Origin: Neoarius graeffei
Taxonomy: Eukaryota > Chordata > Actinopteri > Siluriformes > Ariidae
Reading direction: 5' to 3'
DNA: 64,000 bases
NCBI RefSeq assembly: GCF_027579695.1
Contig: NC_083592.1
Location: forward strand, 36,648,714 to 36,712,713
In this document: positions 12,088 through 23,821 of the stretch, in pieces
Position numbering within the stretch: position 1 is the first letter of the stretch
Layout: every line of letters starts with the position of its first letter
Notes under the pieces: generated by a model
What the model was told of the DNA's origin: nothing
What the model saw: the letters and a program-made list of their open reading frames with translations, nothing else
Databases searched by the model: none
Translations under genes and position numbers: made by a program

Positions 12088-12478
12088 AGGCTTGTAGTAC
12101 TCGAGTCCAGGACTCAGACTCGAGTCCAACTCGTGCCCTAATTTTAAGGACTCGTGACTTCAAGTCAAGTCAACTTTATTGTAAAATATGCTATACATGC
12201 TCGACATACAGCACAGATGAAATATCAGTCCTCTCTGACCCATGGTGCAAACTGGCAATGCAATAAATAAAAATAGAATAATTGAAAAAAAAACCAATAT
12301 AAACAGTATAAACACTCTAGATAGGAACTAGACATAGACTAAACACTCAAACAATATAAACAGTATAAATAAACAGTATAAACACTAGATAAGAACAAGA
12401 CATAGACTAAACACTCAAACAGACAATATAAACAGTATAAACACTCTAGATATGAACTAGACGTAGACTAAACACTCA

Positions 12479-12480
<2 letters not shown>

Positions 12481-12529
<49 letters not shown>
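12481..12529. repeat. (CA)n microsatellite
   Basis: About 48 bases of CA repeats inside the 3' UTR of the minus-strand LINE. Confidence 0.95.
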
Positions 12530-12530
<1 letters not shown>

Positions 12531-12711
12531 AATTGGTTCAGATAACTAAACAGTCAAGGGCACTTGAGGTATAGCAGGTAAACATGAAACATGAAATAAG
12601 CAGAATAAACAAACTAGCAGCTGTTAAGATGAGGTAGTGTGGAATAGTGCAAATGAGCAAGGTAAAGTGAGATGTGCAGTCCCTGAGTTCAGTGTGTTAA
12701 TGAACGATGAG

Positions 12712-12713
<2 letters not shown>

Positions 12714-12777
<64 letters not shown>
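12714..12777. repeat. (GT)n microsatellite
   Basis: About 63 bases of GT repeats next to the LINE coding end, followed by a run of G. Confidence 0.95.
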
Positions 12778-12778
<1 letters not shown>

Positions 12779-13697
12779 GGGGGGGGACTTTGAGGATGAC
12801 ATGTCAGATGCTGAAGGGGGGTGTGTGAGCAGAATCTGTGGCAGGGGGCAGAGGGGGGAGGAGGGGCAGAACAGGGAGGGAGTTGAGCCTCCTGGCTGCC
12901 TGGTGAAAGAAACTGTTCTTGAACCTGCTGGTTTTGGTCCGGAGACTCCGCAGTCTCCTCCCCGATGGCAGCAGGCTGAAGAGGCTGTGAGATGGGTGGG
13001 TGGGGTCACCTGCAATCCTGATGGCTTTGCGGGTGAGGCGGGAGTTATAAATATCCATTAGAGAAGGGAGAGAGACGCCAATGATCCTCTCAGCTGCTCT
13101 CACGATGCGCTGCAGATACTTGCAGCAGGACACGGTGCAGGCGCCGTACCACACGGTGATGCAGCTGGTCAGGATGTTCTCGATGGTGCCTCTGTAGAAA
13201 GTGTGCATGATGGGGGCCGGAGCTCTTGCTCTCCTCAGTTTGCGGAGGAAGTACAGACGCTGTTGGGCTTTTTTGGCCAGTGATGCAGTGTTGTTGCTCC
13301 AGGACAGGTCTTCAGAGATGTGCACACCCAGAAACTTGGTGCTGCTCACCCTCTCCACTGCAGCACTGTTGATAGATAGTGGAGCATGCTGGGTGTGCTC
13401 TCTCCTGAAGTCCATAACAATCTCCTTCGTCTTCTCCACATTCAGACGGAGATTGTTGTCCTTGCACCACATGGCCAAGTGGCTCACCTCACTCCTGTAG
13501 ATTGTCTCATCGCCATTGTTGATGAGACCCACCACAGTCGTGTCATCCCCAAACTTAATGAAGAGATTTGAGCTGGATGTTGGTGTGCAGTCGTGGGTCA
13601 GCAGAGTGAAGAGGAGGGGGCTTAGCACACATCCTTGGGGGGCCCCCGTGTTCAGTGTGATGGTGCTGGAGGAGTTGCTGCTGACCCGTACAGTCTA

Positions 13698-13814
<117 letters not shown>

Positions 13815-14310
13815 CTAAAGTCTATGAACAGCATTCTGACATACGAGTCTTTTGTCTCCAGGTGGGTGAGGGCTGAGTGGAGGGCAGTGGAGATGGCGTC
13901 ATCGGTCGAACGGTTGGACTGATATGCAAACTGGAAAGGATCCAGGGCGGGGGGGAGGGCAGACTTGATATGCCTCATGACTAGCCGCTCGAAGCACTTC
14001 ATGAGGATGGGAGTGAGTGCGACAGGGCGGTAGTCATTGAAGCAGGAGGGAGACGGCTTCTTCGGGACCGGGATGATGGTGGTGGTTTTGAGGCGCATGG
14101 GGTCAACAGCCTGGGTCAACGAGATGTTGAAGATGTCTGTAAAGACATCTGTGAGCTCCTCGGCACAGTTTCTCAGTACACGACCAGGAATGTTATCAGG
14201 ACCCGGGGTTGACTTGACTTGGATTTGAGCACTGATGACTCGGACTTGGACTCAGACTCATGCATTAACTGCCTTTGGACTCATAAATTGGAGATGAGGA
14301 CTCTGATTTT

Positions 14311-14635
14311 TCTTTATTTTTTGTAACATGCCATAATAATTTTGCATAAGATATTTATATCTACATTAATTTTTGTACTAATTTCATGCAAGAGAATGCA
14401 CATTCACCTGTTCATACTGTACGTCATGTTCAGGAACAAACTAACGTTAATGGCGCTAAAATGCGTGAAGAGAACGCCCCTAGGATTGTTCACTTTGCTT
14501 ATACAGACTTCTCGTGCAGTGGGGGGAAAAATGCACTACTTTGTGTTCCATATGTAGAAGAACTATCGAGGAGACAATGGGACAACCTTGAACTCATCAT
14601 TTAGCAAGACTACAGAGAAACAAGTGAGACACTAT
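14311..14635. other. Non-coding, nothing recognised
   Basis: AT-rich, with only short unsupported open frames. Confidence 0.4.
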
Positions 14636-16036
14636 GGCCCTGTCCACATGGCAACGGATTCAGGTGAATCTGATAAAATTGTTTATCGTTTCGGCCTGGC
14701 GTCCACACGGCACCGGCGTTTTGGGTGTCCCAAAACGAAATCTTTTGAAAACGGGTTCCAGAGTGAAAAAATCTGGCAACGGCGCCGTTGCGAAGTCGTC
14801 TGGATGAGTAGAACGGATTTGTTTACGATGACGTCACAACCACATGACTGTGAGTGCTTCACGCCAGGCATAGACATATAAACATAGACGCCGCCTTCCG
14901 CGTAGAATCATACGTCATCCTCGCTGCCATATTGGATGGGGCAAAGCGGAGAATAAAGATGCCTCATTCATGTGCTGCGTTTAACTGTACCAACAGGTTT
15001 ACCGTCCAAACGAGATCACATAGGATTACCTTTCACAGGTGAGACTGGAAAAATACTTTTCATTGTATTTGGTCATTATAACGTAATTTTACGAACAGAT
15101 TTTTCTGACTTTGTGGCTAATATGAAGTCTCGCGCATAATAGCCGCTCAGTGAAACCTGTCTCCAAACAATTTATAATTTATAAATAAATTTATAATTTA
15201 TTTCATAGCCCACCCAACCAATTTCACCACCAGCTGTCAGATGGTGATGGCACACTCAAAAATAGAAGAGATTGGAAGCATGTCAGACTGTGAAGCAATC
15301 ACATGGAGCAATCCCATTGTAATATGGTTTAATTGAATTTTTTTCCATATAGCACTGTATATTGCAAAAATTGTTTTTGGAGACATTTTATAGCCTATCT
15401 GCACGGCATTTAATGAAAGTGATGCGGAGATGGCACGGCACGGCTTCAGCAGCGTAACCACAGCACATTATTCTACACGATCCCCGCTGAGCTCCAAAAC
15501 ATGCCTTGATGTGTAGATATCGTTAGTAGCCTACGATAGTAGCAGCGGAATTAAAAAAAAAGAGTTTCCGATAGCTTGATTCCGGTATAGGCCTACTGCA
15601 TGTTAACCATCACATTAAAAGTTATATATGTTGTTTTGATGCCTGTTTGTTTCCCAAATATATACGTGTGTGTCTTAATGGGTGAATAAAAGGCATCGAG
15701 TTAAATATTATTGTAGAAAGGGGCTTTATGAAGTTCAGTCCATTTACTTGCATTGGTTTACGGGGAAGATTTGCCACATCCAATATGGCGGACACTCTGA
15801 CGTATCCCAGCAACGGGCCACCAGGTTTATGTGCATGCATCCTTACTTCTTCTATTGTTCTGGTGTCTCCGATGGGACCGTCTTACAGCGCACGTAGAGG
15901 TGTGGCATGTGTATTGCATCGTTTTCAGCAAGCGTTGCGTTGCCATATGTACCTGATATTTTACTGATCCGTTGCCCATGTGGACACGATATTTTTTTTT
16001 TTAAATCTCGTGGCCGTTGTCGTGTGGATGTAGCCT
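14636..16036 (+). mobile_element. DNA transposon with a THAP exon (ISL2EU- or P-like), internally deleted
   Basis: Related ends: GGCCCTGTCCACATGGCAAC at the start and, read inward from the end, GGCTACATCCACACGACAAC one base in. An AT dinucleotide flanks both sides (14634-14635, 16037-16038), matching the 2-bp duplication known for ISL2EU elements; P elements would give 8 bp. Inside is a first exon coding for the start of a THAP zinc finger. The rest of the transposase is missing. Confidence 0.6.
14959..15038 (+). pseudogene. THAP zinc-finger first exon of a lost transposase
   Basis: Starts MPHSCAAFNCTNRF and ends RSHRITFHR before a consensus donor AG|GTGAG (GT at 15039-15040). The C-x5-C-type start and FHR match the N-terminus of THAP DNA-binding domains (normally followed by FP, then C..H). 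No following exon remains in the element, so it cannot encode a working protein. Confidence 0.7.
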
Positions 16037-16276
16037 ATGTTCATTGCTCTGTTGATAGCAGGGCTTGCTGGCCAATAAACTAGCTAGTGTTAACCTTCTC
16101 TCATGTTATTTACCCTGTTGGTAGCGGGGCTTGCTGAGCAATGAACAAGGTTTTTACCTGTAGCCTATTAACTAAAATTGGGCAGTCAAGCAGTAATATT
16201 AGTCCAACACAGTAGCAGAAACGGTTTCACATAACGGCAGCAACAGCCACCATCAAATGGTGCGGTAACAGGTAAC
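16037..16276. other. Non-coding flank between two elements
   Basis: Short repeats of GGTAACAGG just before the LINE start. Nothing else recognised. Confidence 0.4.
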
Positions 16277-18300
16277 AGGTTGCACCATCTCCCCCATCTT
16301 GTTCATAATGGGAATGAACCTGCTTATAACAGCAGCAGGGAAGGAATCCAGAGGGCTAATAATGGAGCCTGGTATTTGCCAACCTCCAGTAAAATCCTTT
16401 ATGCATGACCTCACTATTACAACAGCAACCCATGTGCAAGCAAGGTGGATACTGAAGACACTCAACGACATGGCAAATCGGGCTCAAATGAGGTTCAAGC
16501 CAAGGAAGTCGAGAAGCATGGTGATCAGGAATGGTAAAGTTACAAACAAGTTCCAACTCCAAATCCAGGGGGAGGCTATACCATCAATTGAGGAAAACCC
16601 AATAAAATGCCTGGGCAAGTGGTACGACTCATCCCTCAACAACAGAGGCAGTGTTTCCAGGACAGAAAAGCAGGCAGAGGAATGGCTTCGTAAGATTGAG
16701 AGTTCAGGCTTACCAGGCAAGTTTAAGGCCTGGCCATACAGTATGGTCTGCTACCAAGACTTTTGTGGCTACTGACAATTTATGAAGTTCCTATGTCAAT
16801 GGTGGAAGGAATCAAGAGGCAAGTGAACAAACACCTCTGCAGGTGGCTTGGTATTCCACCAAGCTTCACATCAGTAGGGCTATACATAAGGTCTGGTCAG
16901 CTGCAACTGCCCTTATCATCGGTGGTTGAAGAGTTCAAGGTTGCAAAGTGCAGAGCCGTGATGATGTTCAGAGACTCTGCTGATGGAAAGGTCAGAGGCG
17001 CAGGCGTCACCACAAGATCCGGATGCAAATGGGCAGCAGACACATCGATGGCACAAGCAGAAACTCTGCTGAAGTTAAAGGACATCATTGGGAACCTGTG
17101 CGCTGGGCGCCAGGGACTCGAATCCACCCATTTCCAGCAGTGGGCGAAAGCAGACCCAAAGCAGAGGAGAGACATGATCCAAGCAGAGGTCCGACAGCTA
17201 GAGGAGGAGGGGAGAAGGGCTAGGGTTGTGGAGCTTGGATCACAAGGAGCCTGGATGAAGTGGGACCTGCCAAAGCATAAGATCACCTGGCCTGAACTCT
17301 GGAGACTGGAGCCTTATCGCATCTCTTTCCTTCTCCATTCAGTGTATGATACCCTTCCAACTCCAACAAACTTGCACAGGTGGGGAATGAGGGAGGACCC
17401 ATTGTGCAGGTTATGTGGGGAGAGAGGAACGATGGTGCACATGTTGGCAGGTTGCAAGACTGCCCTGAGCCAGGGAAGATACAGATGGTACCATGACAAG
17501 GTCCTCAGAGCACTGGCTGACATTTTGGAGCAGGAGAGACAGAAAAATCAGCAAGTCCACGTGAGACTAACACCATCTATTCAGTTCATCAGGGAGGGGG
17601 AGAAACCACCATCCTCCAAGAAGATCAAGAAGGGTCTCCTGCAGACAGCACCATTGTGGGAGATGAGGGTGGACCTGGGAAGGAAACTACACTTTCCCCA
17701 GGTCATTCAAATCACCCTGAGGCCTGACATGGTCATATGGTCTGAGGAGGCCAAGAAGATCATCCTGATTGAACTGACAATCCCATGGGAAGATGGATAT
17801 GTCGAGGCCTCAGAGCATAAAGCCACCAAGTATCAGGACCTGGTCCAGCAATGTAGGGACAAAGGATGGCAGGCCTGGCTATTCCCAACTGAGATTGGAT
17901 TCAGGAGCTTCCCGGCAGAGTTTGTATGGAACACGCTCACAGCTTTGGGAATAGTAGGAAAGGAGAGGAAGATAGCTGTCCATAGGTTGGGGGAGGCAGC
18001 GGAGAGAGCCTCTTGCTGGCTTTGGAATAGGAAGGAGGAGTTAAGCTGGGGGCCAGGAGAAGTTGGGTAGTGACTGGCCATCACTGCTGACCGGCCAACT
18101 GGTGGGCGTTGTGGTTTAGGGTTGAAACACCCGATGAAATTTGGACACCATCTGATGACATCTTCTCCTGGCCGAAAGCTACAGTCACTTCCTAAGTGAC
18201 TGAAGGAGAAAGCACCACGATGTGTATTTAATTGTTGTATACCAGCCAAGAGTGTGTTGTCACCATCATGATGATGATCATCATCATCATCGCACAGTCA
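16277..18300 (+). mobile_element. 5'-truncated LINE with restriction-like endonuclease (R2/R4/NeSL group)
   Basis: Two frames, 16299-16775 and 16763-18070, form one protein broken by a frameshift near 16745-16760: the fold continues LPRLLWLLTIYEVP in the other frame. Seen in order: CTISPILFIMGMN (late reverse transcriptase), FMHDLTITT where MDDL is expected (codon CAT at 16404-16406 replaces the first catalytic Asp), the thumb, a cysteine motif CRLCGERGTMVHMLAGC, and a C-terminal endonuclease core RPDMVIW...IILIELTIPWE...EHKATKYQDL of PD-(D/E)XK type. The 3' UTR has a short hairpin (GTCACTT/AAGTGAC, 18184-18200) and ends in an ATG/ATC triplet tail. Such LINEs nick target DNA with this nuclease. 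Dead copy. Confidence 0.85.
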
Positions 18301-19117
18301 GCACAGGAAATGTCTGACACAGTGTGTTCCTAAAACATGCAAGTAAATGGCTCGATGCATGAAAGTGTGCATGAACGTGTTTATGTATGGTGCCTTGCAA
18401 TAATCTGGCATCCCATATCCCATTCAGGATGTATTCTTACCTCATGCCAAATATTTCCAAGATAAGCTCCAGCTCCAATACAATCCTGACCAAATGAAAT
18501 ACTTACTGAAGATGAATGAATGCATAGACAGTAATGTTACTTCAACACATTTAAGGTGTGATTCCTTCATACGTTCTAAGAGAATTTTATACCACATTAA
18601 GTGTTTTTTTCCCTCTAAAGCACACTAACTTTATCAATGCATTATGCTGTGATGTAATGAAAACAAAAACTCTTTATCAGGGTGTATAATTATCACACTG
18701 TGAATTTGGCATACAATTTTGCCTATAGGCAGTTGATTAATTATGCAGTTGTGACCATTGACACAACTGATTTTTGAGATTTTAATATGATAGAAAAAGA
18801 AAATGGATATCTATGGCTATGAAGTAGAAAAATAGTTCTGTAGGACGAGCCTCAGCTTGTGCAGGTGTCATAAAGCTCTTTCAACTGAAATCCCCCAAAT
18901 ACTCACATTGAAGCACTCATATTTTAGTCTTGTTGACACAATGTTTGTGTTGTGTTGCCTTGTGAAATTGAACTCCAAGGCCATGCATAAGAACCAAGTG
19001 TCAAGATTTATGATGCTTGCTGACTTTTTGATAACCACCTTGGCTGAGTTAAGTCATTCTTTTATAGGCATACCCATAAACAAATGTTGGCATCAGAAGG
19101 TGTCATGATGTGTTTAC
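18301..19117. other. Non-coding, nothing recognised
   Basis: AT-rich. Open frames here are short and show no family motif. Confidence 0.4.
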
Positions 19118-19288
19118 TCTGTATTACTTAAAGGAAGTATGTCTACACTCTCAGAAAATATTGTACCTTTAGGCATACAGTGGCTTGTCACAGGGCCAGT
19201 ACCCTCTAAGGTACTTATACAGTGCTCAACGTAAATGAGTACACCCCCTTTTGAAAAGTAACATTTTAAACAATATCTCAATGAACAC
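19118..19288. repeat. Two DNA-transposon end fragments
   Basis: 19148-19221 resembles a fish element end (CACTCTCAGAAAATATTGTACC, mirrored in TAAGGTAC). 19222-19288 (CAGTGCTCAACGTAAATGAG, then TACACCCC) resembles the terminal repeat of a Tc1/mariner-type element. The Gypsy LTR interrupts it at 19289. Identification is from memory of common fish repeats. Confidence 0.45.
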
Positions 19289-20262
19289 TGTGGCAGCGGG
19301 GGCGTAGTCAAGCGTCGGTGTGTGACCGGAGGGCGAAGTCAGGGAAGGTAAGTGGCAGAATCACTGCACCTGATGTTGGTTAATCTGTGTTTGTGTGTCT
19401 TCCCCAGTGACCGCGCCCTATATAAGGAGAGAGAGAGCAGAGGAAGGGAGCTCTCTCCCCTACCAGGCAACTGATGTGTGTATGCATGTCTGTGTGACTG
19501 GGAGTAGTATGTGAAGCTGAAAAGCTGAAAATAAAGAGCTTTTGCAAACTCAGTTCTTGCCTGCCGTACTTCTGTGCTCCACCCACCCGTTCAACATACT
19601 ACAGTGGTGCCGAAACCCAGGATGGGAGCACAGAGGAGAACAGCCCCATGGAGTCCTCCCGCTTCGCGGACCTGATCCACGCCCTCACCACGGCCCAACA
19701 GAGCCAGCACCAGGCGCTGCTCGCCCTCCGAAAGGAGCAAGCGGAAAAGTTCGAGGCCCTGGTGCTGGCACAACAGGAAGATCATCAGGCATTCCGGCAC
19801 CTCCTTGCGTTGGCGGGGTCCACCACCTCCACCACCGCAGGCCCTCTCCCCTTCACCCTAACAAAGATGGGCCCGCACGATGACCCTGAGGCCTTCCTAG
19901 TGCTCTTCGAGCAAGCAACAGAGGCCTGGGGCTGGCCGGTGGAACAGCACGCGGCGCACCTCCTCCCCTGCTAACAGGTGAGGTGCAGCTGGCCGCGCTA
20001 CAGCTCCCCACCGACAGCTGGCTGGTCTATGCAGACCTGCGCCGGGCCGTCCTCCAGCGTGTGGGGCGCACCTCTGAACAACAACGCCAGCGCTTCCACG
20101 CTCTGCGCCTAGAGGAAGTCGGCCAGCCGTTTGCGTTTGGCCAGCAACTCCGGGACGCCTGCCGGCGGTGGCTGAGGGCTGACAACTGCGACGCCGAGGG
20201 AATCGTCTATCTGGTGGTACTGGAACAGTTCATTGCACGACTCTCCAACGGAACTGCCAAGA
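19289..20262 (+). mobile_element. Gypsy (Gmr1-like) element, 5' LTR plus partial gag
   Basis: LTR 19289-19603, starting TGTGGCAGCGG and ending TACTACA, with TATATAAGG near 19419 as a possible promoter and AATAAA near 19530. A primer-binding site TGGTGCCGAAACCC follows at 19605. Gag starts at 19648 (MESSRFADLIHAL), shifts frame near 19970 (after AAHLLPC), and continues from 19983 (MQLAALQLPTDSW) to about 20262, where homology to the complete copy at 48489 stops. The zinc knuckle, all of pol and the 3' LTR are missing; an L1 follows directly. At the codon that is a stop in the complete copy, this one has CAG. Confidence 0.85.
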
Positions 20263-21001
20263 ACTAGGGAAACTTGTAATTGTATTATGTGCATGTTTAA
20301 TAGAATGTGTTCGAATATGCAGGAGCTTTCTTGATACTTTTAAGTTTTGGTTAGACACAAACGTTGCGTTAAGTGTTGGAAGTGCCATTGGAAGAGGGAC
20401 CTGCAGCTCGCTTCAAAGGAAGGACGAGCATAGGATTTTAAACCTAGCAGATTGTTCTAATGCTGCTACTTAATTTTATGTTACCTTTTGCTTTTCTTTT
20501 TTTTTTCTTTTCTTCTGGGTTGGAGATTGGGTGGTGGGGGGGTTACATTGGTCTCAATCATAATACTTATATTGTTAAGCAAAACACGATTTCACATGAA
20601 ACATTATCTATGGAATTTAATGTGTTTTTTCCAGAGATTATATCACTAGAATCCCATGATTAATACAAATACTGGTTATGAGTTGGAAAAGCTACATGTC
20701 AAATTCATGTCATAGAATGTTAGAGGGTTAAATGGTCCTGTTAAGAGGGCAAAAGTGTTCCAGCATATCAAACTGCACAAAGCAGATATTTTCTTCAGGA
20801 AACCCACCTTAAATTGAGTGATCATCCAAGGCTTAGGCGCCCATGGGTGGGACAAGTATTTCATTCTTTATTTAACTCAAAAGCTAGAGGGACAGCTATC
20901 TTGATTTCTAAAAAGCTACAGTTCATTCCCGAAAACATAATACCTGACCGTAATGGGCGCTTCATTATTGTCTCGGGAAGACTCTTTCATTTACCAGTCA
21001 C

Positions 21002-21005
<4 letters not shown>

Positions 21006-21049
<44 letters not shown>
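21006..21049. repeat. (GT)n microsatellite inside L1 endonuclease
   Basis: A 44-base GT run sits where the frame should read directly from the strand LPVTLV into YAPN, so it grew from a short GTGTCTGTG-like coding stretch after the L1 died. Confidence 0.9.
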
Positions 21050-21052
<3 letters not shown>

Positions 21053-21626
21053 CTCCCAATATTGATGATGATAAATTTATGACTACACTTTTATCTTTAA
21101 TCCCGAATATGGACACACATTATTTAATTTTTGGGGAGATCTAAATTGTGTTTTGGACACTCAGTTGGATCACTCCAGCTCTAGGGTGACAAATCTATCA
21201 AAAATGGCGATGACATTGAAATCATTCATGGAAGACTGTGGAGGTTGCGATCCTTGGAGATATTTATATCAAAACACTAAGGCGTATTTGTTCTTCTCAC
21301 ATGTACACCACATGTATTCAAGGATAGACTATCTTTTTATTGAAAAGATATTGCTGCCGTCTGTGCACTCTTCTGAATATTCAGCAATAGTAATTTCAGA
21401 TCATGCTCCTCTCTTGCTTGACCTCAGATTTGACTCTCCAACAGCTGGAAATCCACAGTGGAGACTTAACACATTTTTATTGTCTATAGATACTTTCTGC
21501 ACTTCAATAATTCAAGCAATAGAGGAATTTTTAAGTTTTAACAATTCAGATGAGACCAGTCCATCATTACTATGGGAAGCCTTGAAAGCTATTATCAGAG
21601 GAGGAATAACCAAAATTTCCCCATGG

Positions 21627-21660
21627 GGACAATAAAGTTTCTAACTCTAACTCTAATTTC
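21627..21660 (+). repeat. Very short LINE 3'-end insertion
   Basis: CCCATGGGGACAATAAAG followed by CTAACT repeats resembles the 3' end of fish L2/Rex1-type LINEs. It breaks the L1 frame between ITKIS and YSYHNKLRRK; AATTTC flanks both sides. An extremely 5'-truncated insertion of about 34 bases. Confidence 0.5.
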
Positions 21661-22776
21661 TTATTCTTATCATAATAAGCTGCGCAGAAAGACACAAACC
21701 GATATAATTGAAATGATATCTGAAATTGATAGACAATATGCTATAGCTCCCACTCCAGAGTTATACCAACAAAAAGTGAACCTCCAAACCCAGTTTGATC
21801 TTTCTCCTACAGAGAAGGCAGAGCAAACAATACTGAGGTCGAAAGGGAAACTTTATGAATATGGCGATAAAGCCAGTCACCTGCTGGCTTTCCAGCTCAA
21901 ACAACAAGCAGCATCACGACATATCCCACAGATCTATGATAATTCTAATAGTATTACAACATGTCCCTTAAAAGTTAATGCCACCTTCAAGTCATACTAC
22001 TCCAAACTCTATACATCTGAGCCCCCCCCATACAGACATAAACATGGACACATTTCTAAATAGCATAGATATGCCAACCGTTGATATACTAACACGAATA
22101 TCACTAGACCAACCAATTATACTGGGAGAGATATATAGTGGTATAAAGGAAATGAATAATGGTAAAACCCCTAGACCAGACGGATTCCCGTCTGAATTCT
22201 ATAAAAAATTCTCAATACAGCTAGCTCCATTACTACTAGACATGTTTAATTATTCTCTATCCCTGGGGACTTTGCCAAACACTTTAACAGAGGCCACTAT
22301 TTCAGTCATTCTCAAAAAAGACAAAAACCCTGTAAAATGCAGTTCCTACAGACCCATCTCTCTTTTAAACGTTGATGTTAAAATACTTGCAAAAATTCTG
22401 GCAAAAAGGTTAGAACCATGCCTCCCCTCCATCATCTCTGAGGATCAGACTGGCTTCATTAGAGGGCATCATTTGTTCTCAAATATACGCCGTCTGATAA
22501 ATATAATTTCTGCACCATCTACAGCAACAAAGCCTGAAGTAGTACTCTCATTAGATGCAGAAAAAGCCTTTGACAGGGTTGAATGGGGGTACTTGTTTAA
22601 ATTGCTGGGAAAATTTGGGTTGGGTCAAAAATTTATTTATTGGGTGCGCTTGCTTTATACCTCACCTCAAGCTCATGTCCATACAAACAACCAGTGCTCA
22701 TCATATTTTTCACTGTCCCGTGGAACCCGTCAAGGCTGTCCACTATCATCTTTATTATTTGCGCTAGTCATTGAAC

Positions 22777-23178
22777 CGGGCGGCACGGTGGTGTAGTGGT
22801 TAGCGCTGTCGCCTCACAGCAAGAAGGTCCGGGTTCGAGCCCCGTGCCCGGCAAGGGCCTTTCTGTGCGGAGTTTGCATGTTCTCCCCGTGTCCGCGTGG
22901 GTTTCCTCCGGGTGCTCCGGTTTCCCCCACAGTCCAAAGACATGCAGGTTAGGTTAACTGGTGACTCTAAATTGACCGTAGGTGTGAATGTGAGTGTGAA
23001 TGGTTGTCTGTGTCTATGTGTCAGCCCTGTGATGACCTGGCGACTTGTCCAGGGTGTACCCCGCCTTTCGCCCGTAGTCAGCTGGGATAGGCTCCAGCTT
23101 GCCTGCGACCCTGTGGAACAGGATAAAGCGGCTAGAGATAATGAGATGAGATGAGATGAGATGAGATGAGATGAGAAT
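22777..23178 (+). mobile_element. SINE, ATGAG-tailed tRNA-derived family, full length
   Basis: The head has RNA polymerase III promoter boxes: TGGTGTAGTGGTTAGC (A box) and GGGTTCGAGCCCC (B box). The body is shared by all copies, and the tail is GGATAAAGCGG plus (ATGAG)n. The duplication AGTCATTGAACC is present on both sides (from 22766 and from 23180). It is inserted in the L1 reverse transcriptase just before its YADD block. Confidence 0.92.
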
Positions 23179-23821
23179 GAGTCATTGAACCCTTAGCCAT
23201 AAAACTGAGAACATCAGCACATCTGCAGGACATACGGCGAGAAAATGTGGAACATTATATCTCCCTGTATGCAGATGATCTTTTACTTTACATCACAGAC
23301 CTAGTCATTTGTGCTAACAGAATAATTCAGATCTTGGATGATTTTGGCACTTTTTCAGGGTACAAAATCAATCTCCAAAAAACAGTGTGTTTCCCAATTA
23401 ATGCTTTAGCAAAACAGCTTAAACAGGGACAGATACCCTTCCGTCTCACTTCAGACAGCTTCAGATATTTGGGAATTAACGTTGCCCATTCATTTCAGGA
23501 TCTACATAAACTTAACTTTGATAAGCTACTAACCAAGGTGAAAGCAGATCGACAAAAATGGACCAAGTTGCCACTGTCATTGGCAGGCAGAGTGCAGACC
23601 ATAAAAATTAATATCTTGCCCAGGTTTTTGTTTCTTTTTCAATGTCTTCCGCTCTTCCTGACCAAAACATTCTTCCAATGGCTTGACAAAATTATTCTTC
23701 CATTTTTATGGGCAGGAAGGGTGGCAAGAATAAGGAGGAGTGCTCTGCAGGCAGTGAGATGGGAGGGGGGACTGGGCCTCCCTAATTTTATTTTTTATTA
23801 CTGGGCAGCAAATACTGTATA

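Noticed and set aside
12804..13061. Plus-strand frames across the GT tract and LINE (12714-13764)
   Set aside because: Antisense shadows of the minus-strand reverse transcriptase.
22785..22850. tRNA gene
   Set aside because: A and B boxes are present, but the segment is the head of a SINE with an ATGAG tail; no cloverleaf with proper acceptor stem is evident.
22897..23154. A repeated 85-codon frame (MGFLRVLRFPPQSKDMQVRL) at several places
   Set aside because: It is the same frame through copies of the tRNA-derived SINE, with matching duplications at each copy; not a gene family.
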